The position numbers were made by a program, and so were the translations under genes. Positions 16,980-28,700 of a stretch of 34,742 nucleotides of DNA are shown here, one piece after another (position 1 is the stretch's first letter; each line of letters begins with the position of its first letter). The notes beneath the pieces were generated by a model, which worked only from the letters and a program-made list of their open reading frames with translations, was not told the origin of the DNA and did not search any database. The DNA is from a virus: positions 1 through 34,742 of IMG/VR virus record IMGVR_UViG_3300000930_000030, one strand, 5' to 3'.

Positions 16980-17158
16980 TGCTTGAGCGAGATAAACATT
17001 CTAATGCAATCATTAACTCTGACGTGAATGCTCTTAATAAATATAAACAAGATAGAGCTTTACACAGAAAAGTCGACGCGCTCTCGAAAGAAGTTGCAGA
17101 AATTAAACAAACTCTTACACGCGTTTGTGAGACATTAGACAAAACAGAGAATTGGTAA
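16976..17158 (+). CDS. Small coiled-coil protein of unknown function
   Basis: This is a 60-residue, charged protein, almost wholly helical. Residues about 30-56 form heptads (KVDALSKEVAEIKQTLTRV), suggesting a short coiled coil or trimeric chaperone/attachment peptide. Its first ATG (16976) overlaps the stop of the DUF4815 gene as ATGA; a second ATG follows at 16979, so the start may be either Met. It ends one base before the next fibre gene. The tight coupling on both sides indicates a real gene serving the neighbouring structural proteins, perhaps in fibre assembly. No family is recognised. Confidence 0.7.
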   Translation: MMLERDKHSNAIINSDVNALNKYKQDRALHRKVDALSKEVAEIKQTLTRVCETLDKTENW

Positions 17159-17159
17159 G

Positions 17160-17999
17160 ATGGCAAAACCTGGATTAGTACAAATTAACACCACGCAAAC
17201 GTTTCAGAATTGGTTAGATAAAACCAACGAAATGGTTGACTTATTTCAAACATCGGTAGTCACGGCATCAGCATTAGGTGATACTACTGTAGGAGACGCT
17301 GCATTAGCAGGAGATTTTACTGCTGCTAATATTATTGCTGATACTCAAATGAAAACAGATAGTTTGGCGCCGTATTCTCCTGGAGCAGTTATTGGAATTA
17401 ATGGAGAAATAAGTGTAGTTTCAGCAACTGAAAAAGTAGCTGCAACTCTTACTCACGCAGCCGATGGACCAACTTTACGATTTACTGATTCTACAATATC
17501 ATGGGATATTGGATTTAAAGATAACAGTACTAATAACTTTCTTATTAATACAGGAATAGGAGCGTCAAAGTTTGAATTAACTCCAACTGGTACTCTTACT
17601 GTTCCAAACCTAAATGTGACTGAAAGTTTTTCAACAACCGGAGACGTTACTGCAAACAACGTCTTTGCAACGAATGACGTTATAACTAAGTATACCACCT
17701 CTGATGAAAGATTAAAAGATAACATAATCAAGATTGAAAATCCATTAGAAAAAATGGATGAAATAAATGGATACACCTTTAACTATAAAGACAGCGGCGA
17801 AGTTGCAACCGGAGTTATTGCACAAGAAATAGAAAAAGTACTCCCGGGCGTTGTTTACGATGTTCATTCTGACAACGGCGAAACGTATAAAGCCGTTAGG
17901 TATGGTAACATTGTTGGGCTTTTAATTGAAGCAATAAAAGAATTAAAGGTAGAAGTAGAGGATTTGAAAAATGGTAAACTGGTCGACCCTCCCAAATAA
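17160..17999 (+). CDS. Tail fibre protein with C-terminal S74 intramolecular chaperone
   Basis: This is a 279-residue protein. The N-terminus (INTTQTFQNWLDKTNEMVDL) looks like a virion-attachment helix, and residues 40-175 are a beta-rich, Gly/Thr-rich shaft with ...TTGDVTANNVF, which usually precedes the chaperone. Residues about 179-275 are the Peptidase_S74 / endosialidase chaperone domain: TSDERLKDNI, YTFNYKDSG, TGVIAQEIEKVLP, then a C-terminal helix LIEAIKELKVEVEDL. The self-cleavage dyad is S181 and K186, so cleavage before S181 would release a ~99-residue chaperone after trimer folding. The protein is short for a complete fibre, so it may be a tip or spike. Its end overlaps the next gene by 29 bases. 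Confidence 0.88.
   Translation: MAKPGLVQINTTQTFQNWLDKTNEMVDLFQTSVVTASALGDTTVGDAALAGDFTAANIIADTQMKTDSLAPYSPGAVIGINGEISVVSATEKVAATLTHAADGPTLRFTDSTISWDIGFKDNSTNNFLINTGIGASKFELTPTGTLTVPNLNVTESFSTTGDVTANNVFATNDVITKYTTSDERLKDNIIKIENPLEKMDEINGYTFNYKDSGEVATGVIAQEIEKVLPGVVYDVHSDNGETYKAVRYGNIVGLLIEAIKELKVEVEDLKNGKLVDPPK
17957..17962 (+). promoter_or_regulatory. Ribosome binding site (AGAGGA) inside the S74 gene
   Basis: AGAGGA lies eight bases before the ATG at 17971 and inside the preceding fibre gene. It decides the start of the overlapping glycine-rich gene and supports genuine overlap of the two reading frames. Confidence 0.6.
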
Positions 18000-18825
18000 C
18001 GGTACTAACGGCGAAAACTCTTTGTCTCTTCAAGACATCGAAGATGAGTTCGGTGGAGATGGTGACGACATTGAATTATCATTTTATTATAACGGCGGGG
18101 CATATGTTCCTGACGTTGCTTGGAACTATGCAATCCCAAATCTTTATAACAACACCGGTAATTTCAAAGATCCTCTAGACCCACTAAGTTTTAATGCCTT
18201 CTATGGCGCTGTCTGGGGAACTTTTGTTAATTTCACGATGGCCGGTGGCGGTGGAGGCGGCGGCGCCGGTAGTTCTGCCGGACGTGGATCTAACAACATA
18301 GGGAACGGGTCTGCAGGCGGCACTTCTACTGTTTCAATGGACACCAATTCGGGTTTTGGTGGAACCGCGGCTGGTGGCGCTGGCGGTTTACATGGTGACT
18401 CGGCTAATTTTGAAGGAACAGCAGGCGGAGGTAGTATCTTTGGAAACGGCGGTCAGGCTACACCTGAAAACACCAACGGCAGTAATGGCGCGGGCGGTGG
18501 AGCCGCTGGTAGCGGTGGCGGTGGAGACCGAGATAGCGGTAAAGGTGATAATATTGGATATGGCGGTACTGGTGGTACTGGCGGAGCAACGCTTGAAGGC
18601 GGATCACCATTTCCACCTGATATTAATAATAACAGATACAAATATAATAGCGTTATTAACTTTTCAGCTGGTAACGCTGGCGGCGGTGGCTCCGGTAGCT
18701 TTTCTACTGGCGGTAACGGCGTAAGAGGAAGACTTGCTATAACTTACGATGGCGATACATATTATTTAGGCGGGTCTGGTGAGCATGTCGTAGGTTCACT
18801 TGCGGACATTGATGATGTTCCTTAG
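17971..18825 (+). CDS. Glycine-rich tail-fibre adhesin candidate (polyglycine type)
   Basis: This is a 284-residue protein. Residues 1-89 form a compact N-terminal part (DIEDEFGGDGDDIELSFYYN, then FNAFYGAVWGTF). About 91-250 are extremely Gly-rich with runs such as AGGGGGGGAGS, GGAAGSGGGGDRDSG and GGTGGTGG separated by short variable pieces. This resembles the polyglycine type II sandwich tip adhesins gp38 of T2/S16-like phages and the Gly-rich ends of other fibre tips. The final ~35 residues are beta strands (RGRLAITYDGDTYYLGG). In T2-like phages gp38 caps the long tail fibre; here the preceding gene encodes a fibre with a self-cleaving chaperone, which suits a fibre-plus-tip pair. Local GC is raised by GGC/GGT codons. 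Adhesin function is inferred from composition and context, not from a family match. Confidence 0.72.
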   Translation: MVNWSTLPNNGTNGENSLSLQDIEDEFGGDGDDIELSFYYNGGAYVPDVAWNYAIPNLYNNTGNFKDPLDPLSFNAFYGAVWGTFVNFTMAGGGGGGGAGSSAGRGSNNIGNGSAGGTSTVSMDTNSGFGGTAAGGAGGLHGDSANFEGTAGGGSIFGNGGQATPENTNGSNGAGGGAAGSGGGGDRDSGKGDNIGYGGTGGTGGATLEGGSPFPPDINNNRYKYNSVINFSAGNAGGGGSGSFSTGGNGVRGRLAITYDGDTYYLGGSGEHVVGSLADIDDVP

Positions 18826-18857
18826 ACAGTATTGATATTTTTTGGAGATTTTTTTTA

Positions 18858-19667
18858 ATGTCAAACACAAGTAATTATTTAAGAAGATGGGTTGAAGATG
18901 TAGTTGGTGACACTACAACTATTATTGCTGACGATGTTGAAGATGCCTGCTATTTATGTATTGTTAGAAAAACTAACGGTGTTGATAAAAAAACATGGGG
19001 CTATGTAACATCTGGATCTAACGTTGATATGTTCCATAAGTTATTAACAGATAATGGTGTTACGTTAACAACCACTATTAGAAATTTTATTAATCAATGC
19101 TCGGCTCCAAAAGGTTCAAGGATTGTTGTTGATACAAAATCGTTTGAAGGTGATAAATCTCAATTGTGCTGGGGTGTTACTTTTAGAAGGCAAGAAGATA
19201 TCTTTTTCTATGATAGGTGGAATTACTCTCCATATATTACAGATGAAAATGTTCCGTTGCGTGGAGGCATTAAATTCGTATACGATTTAACTCAAGATAA
19301 GTTTGTCACTCTTAAAATTTATGAGGGTACAGCGCATGATACCGTTGAAAATCCAAATGTTATTTTTAGTGTTGCCGATGATGACAGCTTAACAGTTGTT
19401 GATGAACAGATGTGTGGACACTTAAGCTTAGAGCACGATCTTGCATCTATAGCCGATGTTCCTGCACCTTACAATTCTCGTTTTGCAGATGAAATACCAA
19501 TTGCAATTGCTTTAAGAGACGAGGCAAAAAATGCGAATGGTACAACGTTAGCATTAAAATTAGCTGAAAGAGGTTCACGAACTCAAGGATATTTCTATTC
19601 TGGATTTTTAAGAAGGAAAATTCATCCTGACGAAAATAAGATACCACTTTTTCCCGCCTTATCATAA
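18858..19667 (+). CDS. Conserved-looking hypothetical protein, function unknown
   Basis: This is a 269-residue protein that I do not recognise. It begins with a short helix (NYLRRWVEDVV), followed by a mixed alpha/beta, aromatic-rich centre (VDTKSFEGDKSQLCWGVTF and RRQEDIFFYDRWNYSPYI) and a charged C-terminus (FLRRKIHPDENKIPLFPALS). It has no signal peptide or membrane helix. A GGAG at 18844-18847 precedes the ATG by 10 bases. It lies between the Gly-rich adhesin candidate and a late promoter, at the end of a transcription block, so a structural or fibre-accessory role is likely. Five Cys residues are scattered with no zinc-finger spacing. Confidence 0.7.
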   Translation: MSNTSNYLRRWVEDVVGDTTTIIADDVEDACYLCIVRKTNGVDKKTWGYVTSGSNVDMFHKLLTDNGVTLTTTIRNFINQCSAPKGSRIVVDTKSFEGDKSQLCWGVTFRRQEDIFFYDRWNYSPYITDENVPLRGGIKFVYDLTQDKFVTLKIYEGTAHDTVENPNVIFSVADDDSLTVVDEQMCGHLSLEHDLASIADVPAPYNSRFADEIPIAIALRDEAKNANGTTLALKLAERGSRTQGYFYSGFLRRKIHPDENKIPLFPALS

Positions 19668-19680
19668 CAAAAAGGCTTTT
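19656..19680 (+). terminator. Weak candidate rho-independent terminator
   Basis: GCCTT (19656-19660) can pair with AAGGC (19672-19676) across an 11-base loop, followed by TTTT. The stem overlaps the stop codon at 19665-19667. A five-pair stem is short, but it lies at the boundary between two blocks and just before a late promoter. Confidence 0.3.
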
Positions 19681-19682
19681 CG

Positions 19683-19690
19683 GATAAATA
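19683..19690 (+). promoter_or_regulatory. Possible second late box, GATAAATA
   Basis: This has one mismatch to TATAAATA, 16 bases before the perfect box. It lies within the ten-base CGGATAAATA that is also found at 5767-5776. It may be a weaker tandem late promoter. Confidence 0.35.
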
Positions 19691-19705
19691 GGTTCGAAGT
19701 ACCTT

Positions 19706-19713
19706 TATAAATA
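19706..19713 (+). promoter_or_regulatory. T4-type late promoter box, TATAAATA (perfect)
   Basis: This is an exact TATAAATA in the 75-base gap that is the longest non-coding stretch of the window, 30 bases before the ATG of the giant gene at 19743. An upstream CGGATAAATA (19681-19690) may be a second, weaker start. It would drive the three coupled genes that follow. Confidence 0.75.
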
Positions 19714-19742
19714 AAAATAAAAGAAAAATAGGATAATCTCGT

Positions 19743-22700
19743 ATGTCAAAGATTTCAGAATTAGGTCCGATTACAGGCGCCAATACTAGAAGCGAAGACC
19801 TTTTTGTTATTGTTAACTTAGTACAAGGCGATGACGGTACAAAGAACATTAGTCGTTATGAACTTGTAGAGGCAATCCAATATGAAGTGTTTACAAGGAT
19901 AAACATTACTGGTGGTACAATTTCAGGTACTATTCAGACTAACAACATTATGAACGAAAACGTTATGAATGATAACGAGTTCAATGATGGTACCATTAAC
20001 CAATCAACATTATTTGACGTTACGATAATTGGCGCAACCGCCAACGCAATGATAATTACCGCGTCTGAATTTAATGACAGCACTGGTAATAACGACGTAT
20101 TTACATATTCTACAATTGATAATTCGCAAATCTTAAATAGTACAGCGAACAACATAACTATGACTGCGTCTGCAATTACAGGTTCTGATTTCTCAGACGG
20201 AACTGGTAACAACAACGTCTTTACTAACACAACAGTAGAAAACATTACTATTGAAGGCGGTACTGCCAATAACCTAACAATGACTGCAATCACAATAGAT
20301 AATGTTGTGATAACCGACGCGTTGATTTCAAACAGTGATATCCGCGATACAGATTTAGATAATGTTGTTATTACAAATTCACAATATGCAAATGGTACAG
20401 TTTATGATACTGTAGTATCTAACTCAACTATTGAAAATTCAAATATGATAAACGGTACAGGCAGTAACATTGTCTTTACCGATCTTACAATTTCTAATTC
20501 TGCAATTTCAACATCAGACTTTAGCGATGGCACTGGTAATAATAACATCTTTACCAATACAACTGTTGACCAAAGTTTAATTCAAAACTCAGTGATTGCC
20601 AACACCACATTTGAAGGCGCGCTGAACGATGTTGATATTACTAATGCAAGGATTTCAAGTACAACTTCTGATGGTCTTGGCCAAGTTAAGTCAACGATTG
20701 AAGATTCTATTGTTTCAAACTCAACTATTGAAGACTCAGATCTCGTTGACTTTGATATGGATCTCCGCAAAAAGTTTCAGCCTGAAATGGATGAAGACTC
20801 TTATTTTGCTATTAAAAACGCTAAGACTGGCGAAACTGAGCAAATCACATATCGTCAGTATTACGATGAACTTTCCAAATCAACAGAAAACGCATTAAAA
20901 GTATATGCTTCTGTTAGCGGTGATGATAACAACCCAGGAACGATTTTACAGCCAGTAAGAAACCTTAAAAGAGCTGCAGACATTGCTCTTGAAAAGGCAG
21001 GCGGATCATACGATCGTAATGATATTAATAACGCGGTTCACATTTCAGTTGGACCTGGTGTTTACTTTGTTGACGAACCAATTTCACTTCCTGATGATTG
21101 TGCTATGACTGCAGAAGCTGGTCAGTACGCAACTATTATTCGTAAGAAACCAGGTTGGGAAAGAACAAACGGTATTCAAGTTGGATCAGGTTGTTATGTT
21201 CAAGGTTTTGCATACATGAACTTTGAGGTTGACAACTTTGACTATCCTGAAGGCGGTTTTGCAATTGCATATCGCCCTGGTGCAAAACTGAGAAGATCTC
21301 CATATATTCGAGATAGTTCACAACTTTCAAACTTTAACCGTCTTGATGTTGAACCGCCTTTACAGCCATTTAACTCAAAAGGTACTATTGCTGACTTAGG
21401 TTTACAACTTATAATGGAACCAGGGCATAGTGCTGAAGCATTGTTTGCTGAAGACGATCAAGTTGAATTTTCAAACGGTGCAACAGGATTTGTTTCTTGG
21501 ACAACTGATATTAATTCAGAGCGCGAACTTTATGTTCGTAACATTAAACCTTGGGGTTCTGTCAAAGCTGGCATGACCTTTATGACACAGCAAGGTGCAA
21601 CAGGTACAATCCAAACAGTTGGTATTGATGACTTCCCTAACAGATTAGTTGGCCGTGGTGGCGGTTGTTTGCTCGCAGACAGAAGAGTTGTGGATCCTGA
21701 CTCATTATATATTTACGTTCTTTGCTTCGGCTTTACTCCTCGTACACAAAACGGTATGGGTTATGTCGCTAGAGACGGCGCTGGTGTTAACGGGATTGGT
21801 TCATTGTCAATCTTTGTTCGTACTGCGTTCTATGCATTAAACGGCGGCCAGATGACCTTGAACAACTCAGGTACTCAGTTTGGCGATATCTCCATGAGAT
21901 CAAAAGGTACAACTAATGTTGTTCAGCCATCTTCAACAAGTGCTACTTTACTCGGTAACACTGTGTTTGCTCAAGCGATTACTGATAATAAAGATGCAAT
22001 TATTGAAGACATGGTAAGTTACTTGAATGCTAATACTGCAAACGGTGGTCTTGGTTATCAAGGATATGACTCAATGAAGTGCCGTAGGGATACTGGCATT
22101 ATTATTGATAACGTAGGATTTGATGTTGCTCTTGATACAAACTATTGGGGTCGTCTGAACGGAATTACATATCAGTCGCCAATTTCGTATGTGGTTGTTG
22201 GCGAACAGCTTACCGAAACTGCAGGAGCAATTGAGCATCTTCAAGGAGATATTAACTATGCATTTAGAAATGCTGATGCAAGTGTTAATACTCGAGTCGA
22301 CAGATCGCTTGACGAAACAATTAACATTCTTAACAACGGTGTAGAAAATCAAAGCGATCTTGTCTTTGCTGATACCGGTGTTGAAGCAAGAACAAATGCT
22401 CGTGAATTAATTCAAGATAACCGTGAACTTATTATTAAAGGAATGGTAGATTGGATTGATAATAACGATGAATTCTTTGCTTATGATAGTAATAAATGTC
22501 GTAGAGATATTCAAGAATATATTCTTCCAGCAACAAAGTGGGATATGGTTCTTGACACAAATTATAACTCAGTTACAGCAGGTAATGCGTATTACTTTAA
22601 ACAGGCAAAAGTTTCAATTGAAAACCAAAGAGATGAAACTGTTGGCTCGTTTAAATATTTAAGAGACATAACTGATACATTAATTGATGGAAATACTGCA

Positions 22701-25700
22701 TTAGGTTCTACAAGACTTTACGATAAATTTAATCAAGTCATTGACATTCTTGATAACAAAGGTGATAAGTTTACTCCAACAAATGCATCTTATGATGGTA
22801 CAACTGGAGAGTTTATAATTACAATTGCGAACCACGGTTTGACCGTCGGTCGTTATGTTACTCTCATGGATAACAGCTTTAAGTTTACTTGTGAAGCTGA
22901 TGGAAACACAACTGTTAAAATTCACCCAACAAAAGCTGACCCAGCATATCGCGCGTTGCTGCCAATTACCGCAGTGACAGCTAACACAATTACAATTAAT
23001 GTTGGCGACGGCGGTGGATATAAAGGCGCACATACATTTGTGAGCGCAGAAAAAAGTTCAGTATCTGTTTTAGGTACTTCAATTACGTTTAGTGATGATG
23101 CTTCAATTTCAGAAGACAAGAGAAACGCTCGTAAGTTGTTACAAGCCAACAGAGATTACATCCAAGACTATATGATGACTTGGGCTGAAAACGAATGGTA
23201 CTTCTACGATAGTAAAAAATGCCAGCGCGACACAAGCGAGTATATCTTACCAGCAGTTAAAAGAGATATGGTAACAGGTTCAACGTATAACGCAATCCAA
23301 GCTGGTTTTGCATATCGTACAGGAACTGGTAAATTCCTTATCGACAACCAATTGTCTGAAACTATCGGAGCGTTCTCTCACTTGAGAGACGAAGTGTTGG
23401 AAGATCTTACAGATCCGGTTGCAGAAAAACATGCAACTGACTCATTCAATACTCTTATTGATATTATGCAAAACTCAGGTAGAAAATATACTATCACGGA
23501 TGCATCATACGATCCTGTAACCGGTGTTCAAGTATTAACAGTTGGTGATCATGACTTTGCAACTGGCGATGAATTCTTGATGGAAACCGGTGCTGTTACA
23601 TTTAGTTGTGTTAACACTGCAACTAACGACACGGTTGAAATTGCACATCCAAGAACTACAGATCCATGGCATAAAACACCAATTACAATTACAGGTATAA
23701 CTGATACCACTATTACTGCAAACGTCGGTAATGCAGGTGGATACACTGGAGCCCATACATTTGTAAGAGGATTACTCAACGGTGTACAAAAACAAGAACC
23801 ACTGAATAACGCATTTACTCCAATTGACTCATCATATGATCCATTAACTGGTATTACAACGTTTGACTTTGGGGCAAGCCACGATTTCATAATCGGTGAT
23901 ACAATTATGATTGACCCAATGTCAGTAACATATAGTTGTGATAATGGAAATGGCGTTGAAGAAGCAACATATCCAAGACTTACAGATCCTGCATACAACG
24001 TTGCATTAACAATTACTGCAGTATCTGCAAACACAATTACAGTCAACACTGGTGATGGAAATGGTTACACAGGAGCTCATACTTTTGTAGGTTCTAAACC
24101 AAATGCAATTAAGAAAGCATCGTTCTATACTGGATCGTTTACTCCAATTGATGCAACATACAGCGCAAACACTGGACAGCTTGACGTTAAAATCGGTCAA
24201 CACAGTTTACCTGTTGGCAGATGGATTAAAATCAAAGGAGAAGGAATTACCTTTACCTGCGATCATGATAATAATTTAACTGAACATGCGTATCCAAGAA
24301 GAACTGATCCAGCGTTTAAACAGATTGTTAGAATTACAGACGTATCTGACGAATGGATTACAGTTAACGTAGGAAACGGTGGAGCAGGTTATCAGTATTC
24401 TTCAAACACCGCTCATACCTTTGTATCATCTCTGCCAAATGCAATTGATACAAACGTTTCATACTTTACTGACGCGGCTAAGATTACAGATTGGCTTACA
24501 CCAACAACTGCAACATACGACCCAGTAACAGGCGATATGGTTGCAACTGTTGCAAACCACGGCTTAACAACAGATGACCATGTTGAAATGAAACCACTTG
24601 GTATGACATTTAGTTGTGACCCAGGAACTGGAGTTGCAAACGACTCCAACCCAAGAATTGGTGAACCAAACTACGGTAAGCCACTCGCGGTAACTGCAAC
24701 TACAACAAATACATTTACCTTTAACGTAGGTGGTGCAGGTACTTATACTGGTGCCCATACATTTGTAAGTGCTGAAGCCGGCGCAATTATGAAAGTTAGC
24801 TCAACAACCGAAGGCAGAAACGCCGCGGACCAATTGAGAGCAAACAAAGTATTCTTACAAAACGAAATTGGCGCATACATGGAAGCCAATTACTTTATAT
24901 ACAATAAAGATAAGTGTATGAGAGATACAGGCTATATCTTGAACGCAGTAGCAAGAGATATCGCAACTGGATCAAATGTCAACTCAATTTATGTAGGACA
25001 AGGATATCGTATTGGTACAGTAGGTGCTAATAACGTTATCAATAACCAGCTTACAGAAACTGTTGGCGCGATCACATGGCTCAAAAATAAAATTGCAACC
25101 GAAGTCTTAACAGATGCAACTGCAATTGCTCGCTCAAACGCCGCTTTTGATGATATCATTGATATTATGCAAAACGGTAACGCAAACTCAGATGCAATTG
25201 ATTTTGGCGTACAAGCAACTGAGCTTGACGCATATCACGCAAGAGTTTCGTTACAAACAAATAAACAGTTTATCCAAGAAGAAGTTATTGGTTGGCTTGC
25301 AACAAACTACCCTGGATTTGTTTACGCATACGATGCTTGTAAGCGTGACTTAGGAGTATTCATTGATACTGTATCATACGATATTCAACACGGCGGTAAT
25401 GCAGCTACAGTAAATAACACAAGACTGTATTTTGAAAATGCAATGCCAGTTTTGGCCGATGATGAAATTGTTCCAACTTCAGAAGCATATAACTTTATTG
25501 CTAATTTGGTAGGTCAAGTTATTCGTGGCGAAAATGTTATTGAGTTAACATCTAACACGGCACAAGTACTAACAGCTGAAGCATCCTATACACCAACTGA
25601 CGCAACATATAATCCTGTAACTGGAATTATGGAAGTCACAATTGGTTCCCACACATTTGCTGAAGGTGACAGACTTTCAATTGACCCAGCAGGAATTACA

Positions 25701-28700
25701 TTCAGTTGCGCATTCAACGGCGGCGGTAATGACTCGCATCCAAATGCAAATGATCCAAATTATAAAGGAACATTTATCGTAACTGCAAATACTGCGACTA
25801 CTGTAACAGTGAATGCAGGTACGGCTGGAACAAATACAGATGCACATACATTTGTAAGCGCAACAGCTGATGCTGTAAGAGCTGCAAATATGCCTGAAGC
25901 TTATACACCAACTGATGTATTCTACGATCATATAACAGGTCGTATGACTATGACACTTGGAAACAGACATAGGTTTGCTGCCGGCGATTGGTTGATCTTT
26001 GACGAAGGCGCAATCACATTGTCTTGTAAAGATGCAAACGGTATTGTGTTCAACCTAGCGCATCCAAGACAGACAGACCCAGTATGGAATACACCTGTAT
26101 ATATTGACGAAGTTACCGCAGATACTATAACTTGTAACGTTGGCGCTGCAGGAGTTGATAAAGTACATACATTCGTAAGTGCTACAACAAATGGTGTAAG
26201 AAGGTCTATTCAACCTGCTGTGGCAAATAGAGCAGTTAAAATGTTTGAAGATATCGGTCAAACATTGCGTAACAATGATGGCGAAGTGGTTGCTGTTACT
26301 GAAGCAATCTTTACACTGCCAGCAACATATGGTATTGCGTTGATTGCTGATGCTGATAGAGTTTGGGGAAATAAAGCAAAATATCAAACTGAAATTATTG
26401 ACCACATTACCGAAACATATAACGGCCTTGGTTACGATGTATCTAAATGTCCACGTGACGCAGGATATATTGTTGACGCGGTTGCAGAAGATATGGAATA
26501 TGGTGGAAATGCTGCAACAGCATGGGCTGCCGCTTACTATTTTGAGAACGCAATCAACGTCTTACCTCTGTATCAAAGAGCACCAACTAAGGCGGCGTTT
26601 GAACATCTAGCAAACGTTGTAGAGGACATTATCCAAGAAACTGCAGTGACACCAACAGCTGGAAACGTGACGGTACAAAACACCTCAGGGACTGCTGCTA
26701 GCGCTGCTACTGCATTAACTGCTAAGAACCTTGTAAATGTTATCTCTTCAATCTCTGATGATAATTCACCAGTCAATGTTCCTGCTGTAGTTGATGCTCC
26801 ATTAATGGAACCAAGCAGAACATTCGCAAGAAAAGCATTGCAGAAAAACCGCGAGTTTATTCAAGAAGAAGTTATTAACTTTATTGACGAGCAGTACTTT
26901 ACAATCAACGAAGGTAAGTGTGCAAGAGATGTTGGATTTATTATCGACGCAGTTAAGAGAGATGTTCAGACAGGTTCTGATTATAACTCTAAGTACAACG
27001 GTAAAGCTTATCGTGTAGGTAACCCACTTGCAGAAAAAGTAATTGAAGAACAACTTGCAGAAACTATTGAGTCTCTGAAATATGCTCAACGTGATATTGA
27101 AGCTCAATTAACAGGTACAGCACTGTCTCGTACCACCGCAGCGTTTAACAATGTTTATGATGCAATGACTAATGATTATACCGCTGACGGAACCAACTAC
27201 GAATATGGTGACTCTTGGTATACATTAGGCTCAGTATCTACAGAGCAAGGTATGCAGTTTAATAGAACCTTCCTTCAAGAAGAAGCAATTGCATGGATCA
27301 CACAAGAATATCCATCTTTAGTATACGATCAAGCAAAATGTCGTAGAGACACTGGGTTTATTGTTGACGCATTGACTTGGGACTTGATGAACGGTAGTAA
27401 CACTGCAACTCGTAACGTGGCGAAACTATATTTTGAAAACGGAGTACAAGTTGGTCTTCCTGCTTCTCAAAGAGCTGAAGCCGCAGCGTGGTATACTCAG
27501 TTAGCAACTTTGGTTGAAGCAATCCTTCTTAAACAAACTGTAACGCCAACAAGCGGTAACTTAGAAAATGTTTCACAATCGTTCGGAACAGTTACTGCTG
27601 CGGTTGCACAAGAAGCACAAGACTTAGTTACAATCATTGCTCGTGCAGTTGCAGAAAATACTTTAATCAATATGCCAGCTGAAGTTGAGCCGCGCGGTTT
27701 AACAGGAGCAGGCGCAGCAGGTTACATTGTTGATGTAGCAATCTTTGATACTCGCAAGCCAATTATTCAAGCTGGTGTTGTTAACTATCTCAAAGAAAAC
27801 TTCAACTATCTTCAGTACGATCAAGACAAATGTCGCCGAGATACTGGATTTATTGTTGATGGTATTGCTCACGATATTCAGTACGGTGGTAACTCAGCTA
27901 CGGTCGGTAACGCAGGTTTGTATTTTGCCAATGCGGTATCAATCTTGCCAATGAAACAAAGAGATGCAACTAAACTCGCGTTTGAACATATGGCTGAAGT
28001 AGTTAGAAGAGTTGTTAGAAACGAAGAAGTTGATATTAAAACCGGCGAAGAATTTACTCCAACCGACGTTGTTTATGACGGGGTTGCTGGTACAATGGTA
28101 ATTACTCTTGGCGCAGGCCATGATCTTAAGGTTAACGATTATATCCTATTTGCTCCAGAAAGCATTGTATTAGATTGCGGTGCTTCGGTTGAAATCTCTC
28201 ATCCACGAGTTCAAGATCCTGCATATCAAACTCCTTGGAGAATTTCTGCAAGAACAGCAACAACTATTACACTGTCTGACCTAAAAGCTAATTATGCTGG
28301 AGCTCATACATTTGTAAGTGCATCACTCAATGCAATTGCTAAAGTTATCGGTAATACTGAAACTCAATGGAAATCATATACACCTGCAAGAAGATCTATT
28401 GCAAATGAAGCAAAAGCACTCGCAACAATCATTGCAGATATTTCAGATGATGCAACACCAGTTAACTTGCCGCAAATGATCCAACCAAAAATGGATTGGG
28501 TACCTGCAAGATTGGTTGCAGAAAAAGAACTAATTGAGAACAACACCGTTGAATTGTCTACCGATATGATTAACTATATCTCAAAAACATATAACGGTAT
28601 CAGTTATGCTAAGGAAAAATGTCGTAGAGATGTTGGAGGTCTTGTTGATGCAATTTCACACGATGTTCAATATGCAACAAACTACGCAACAATAAGAGCA

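Noticed and set aside
17036-17060. An AATATAAACA stretch resembling a late promoter box.
   Set aside because: It lies inside the 60-residue gene, has a mismatch in a key position, and is common by chance in AT-rich coding DNA.
20898-21850. Calling the beta-helix region a polysaccharide lyase or depolymerase.
   Set aside because: The fold signature is visible but no catalytic Asp/Glu cluster or Arg/Lys lyase site can be identified from sequence.
23549-24049. A 166-codon antisense open frame within the giant gene.
   Set aside because: It lies wholly inside a strongly supported modular coding region, has no ribosome site and has Ser/Val-rich composition typical of complementary-strand shadows.
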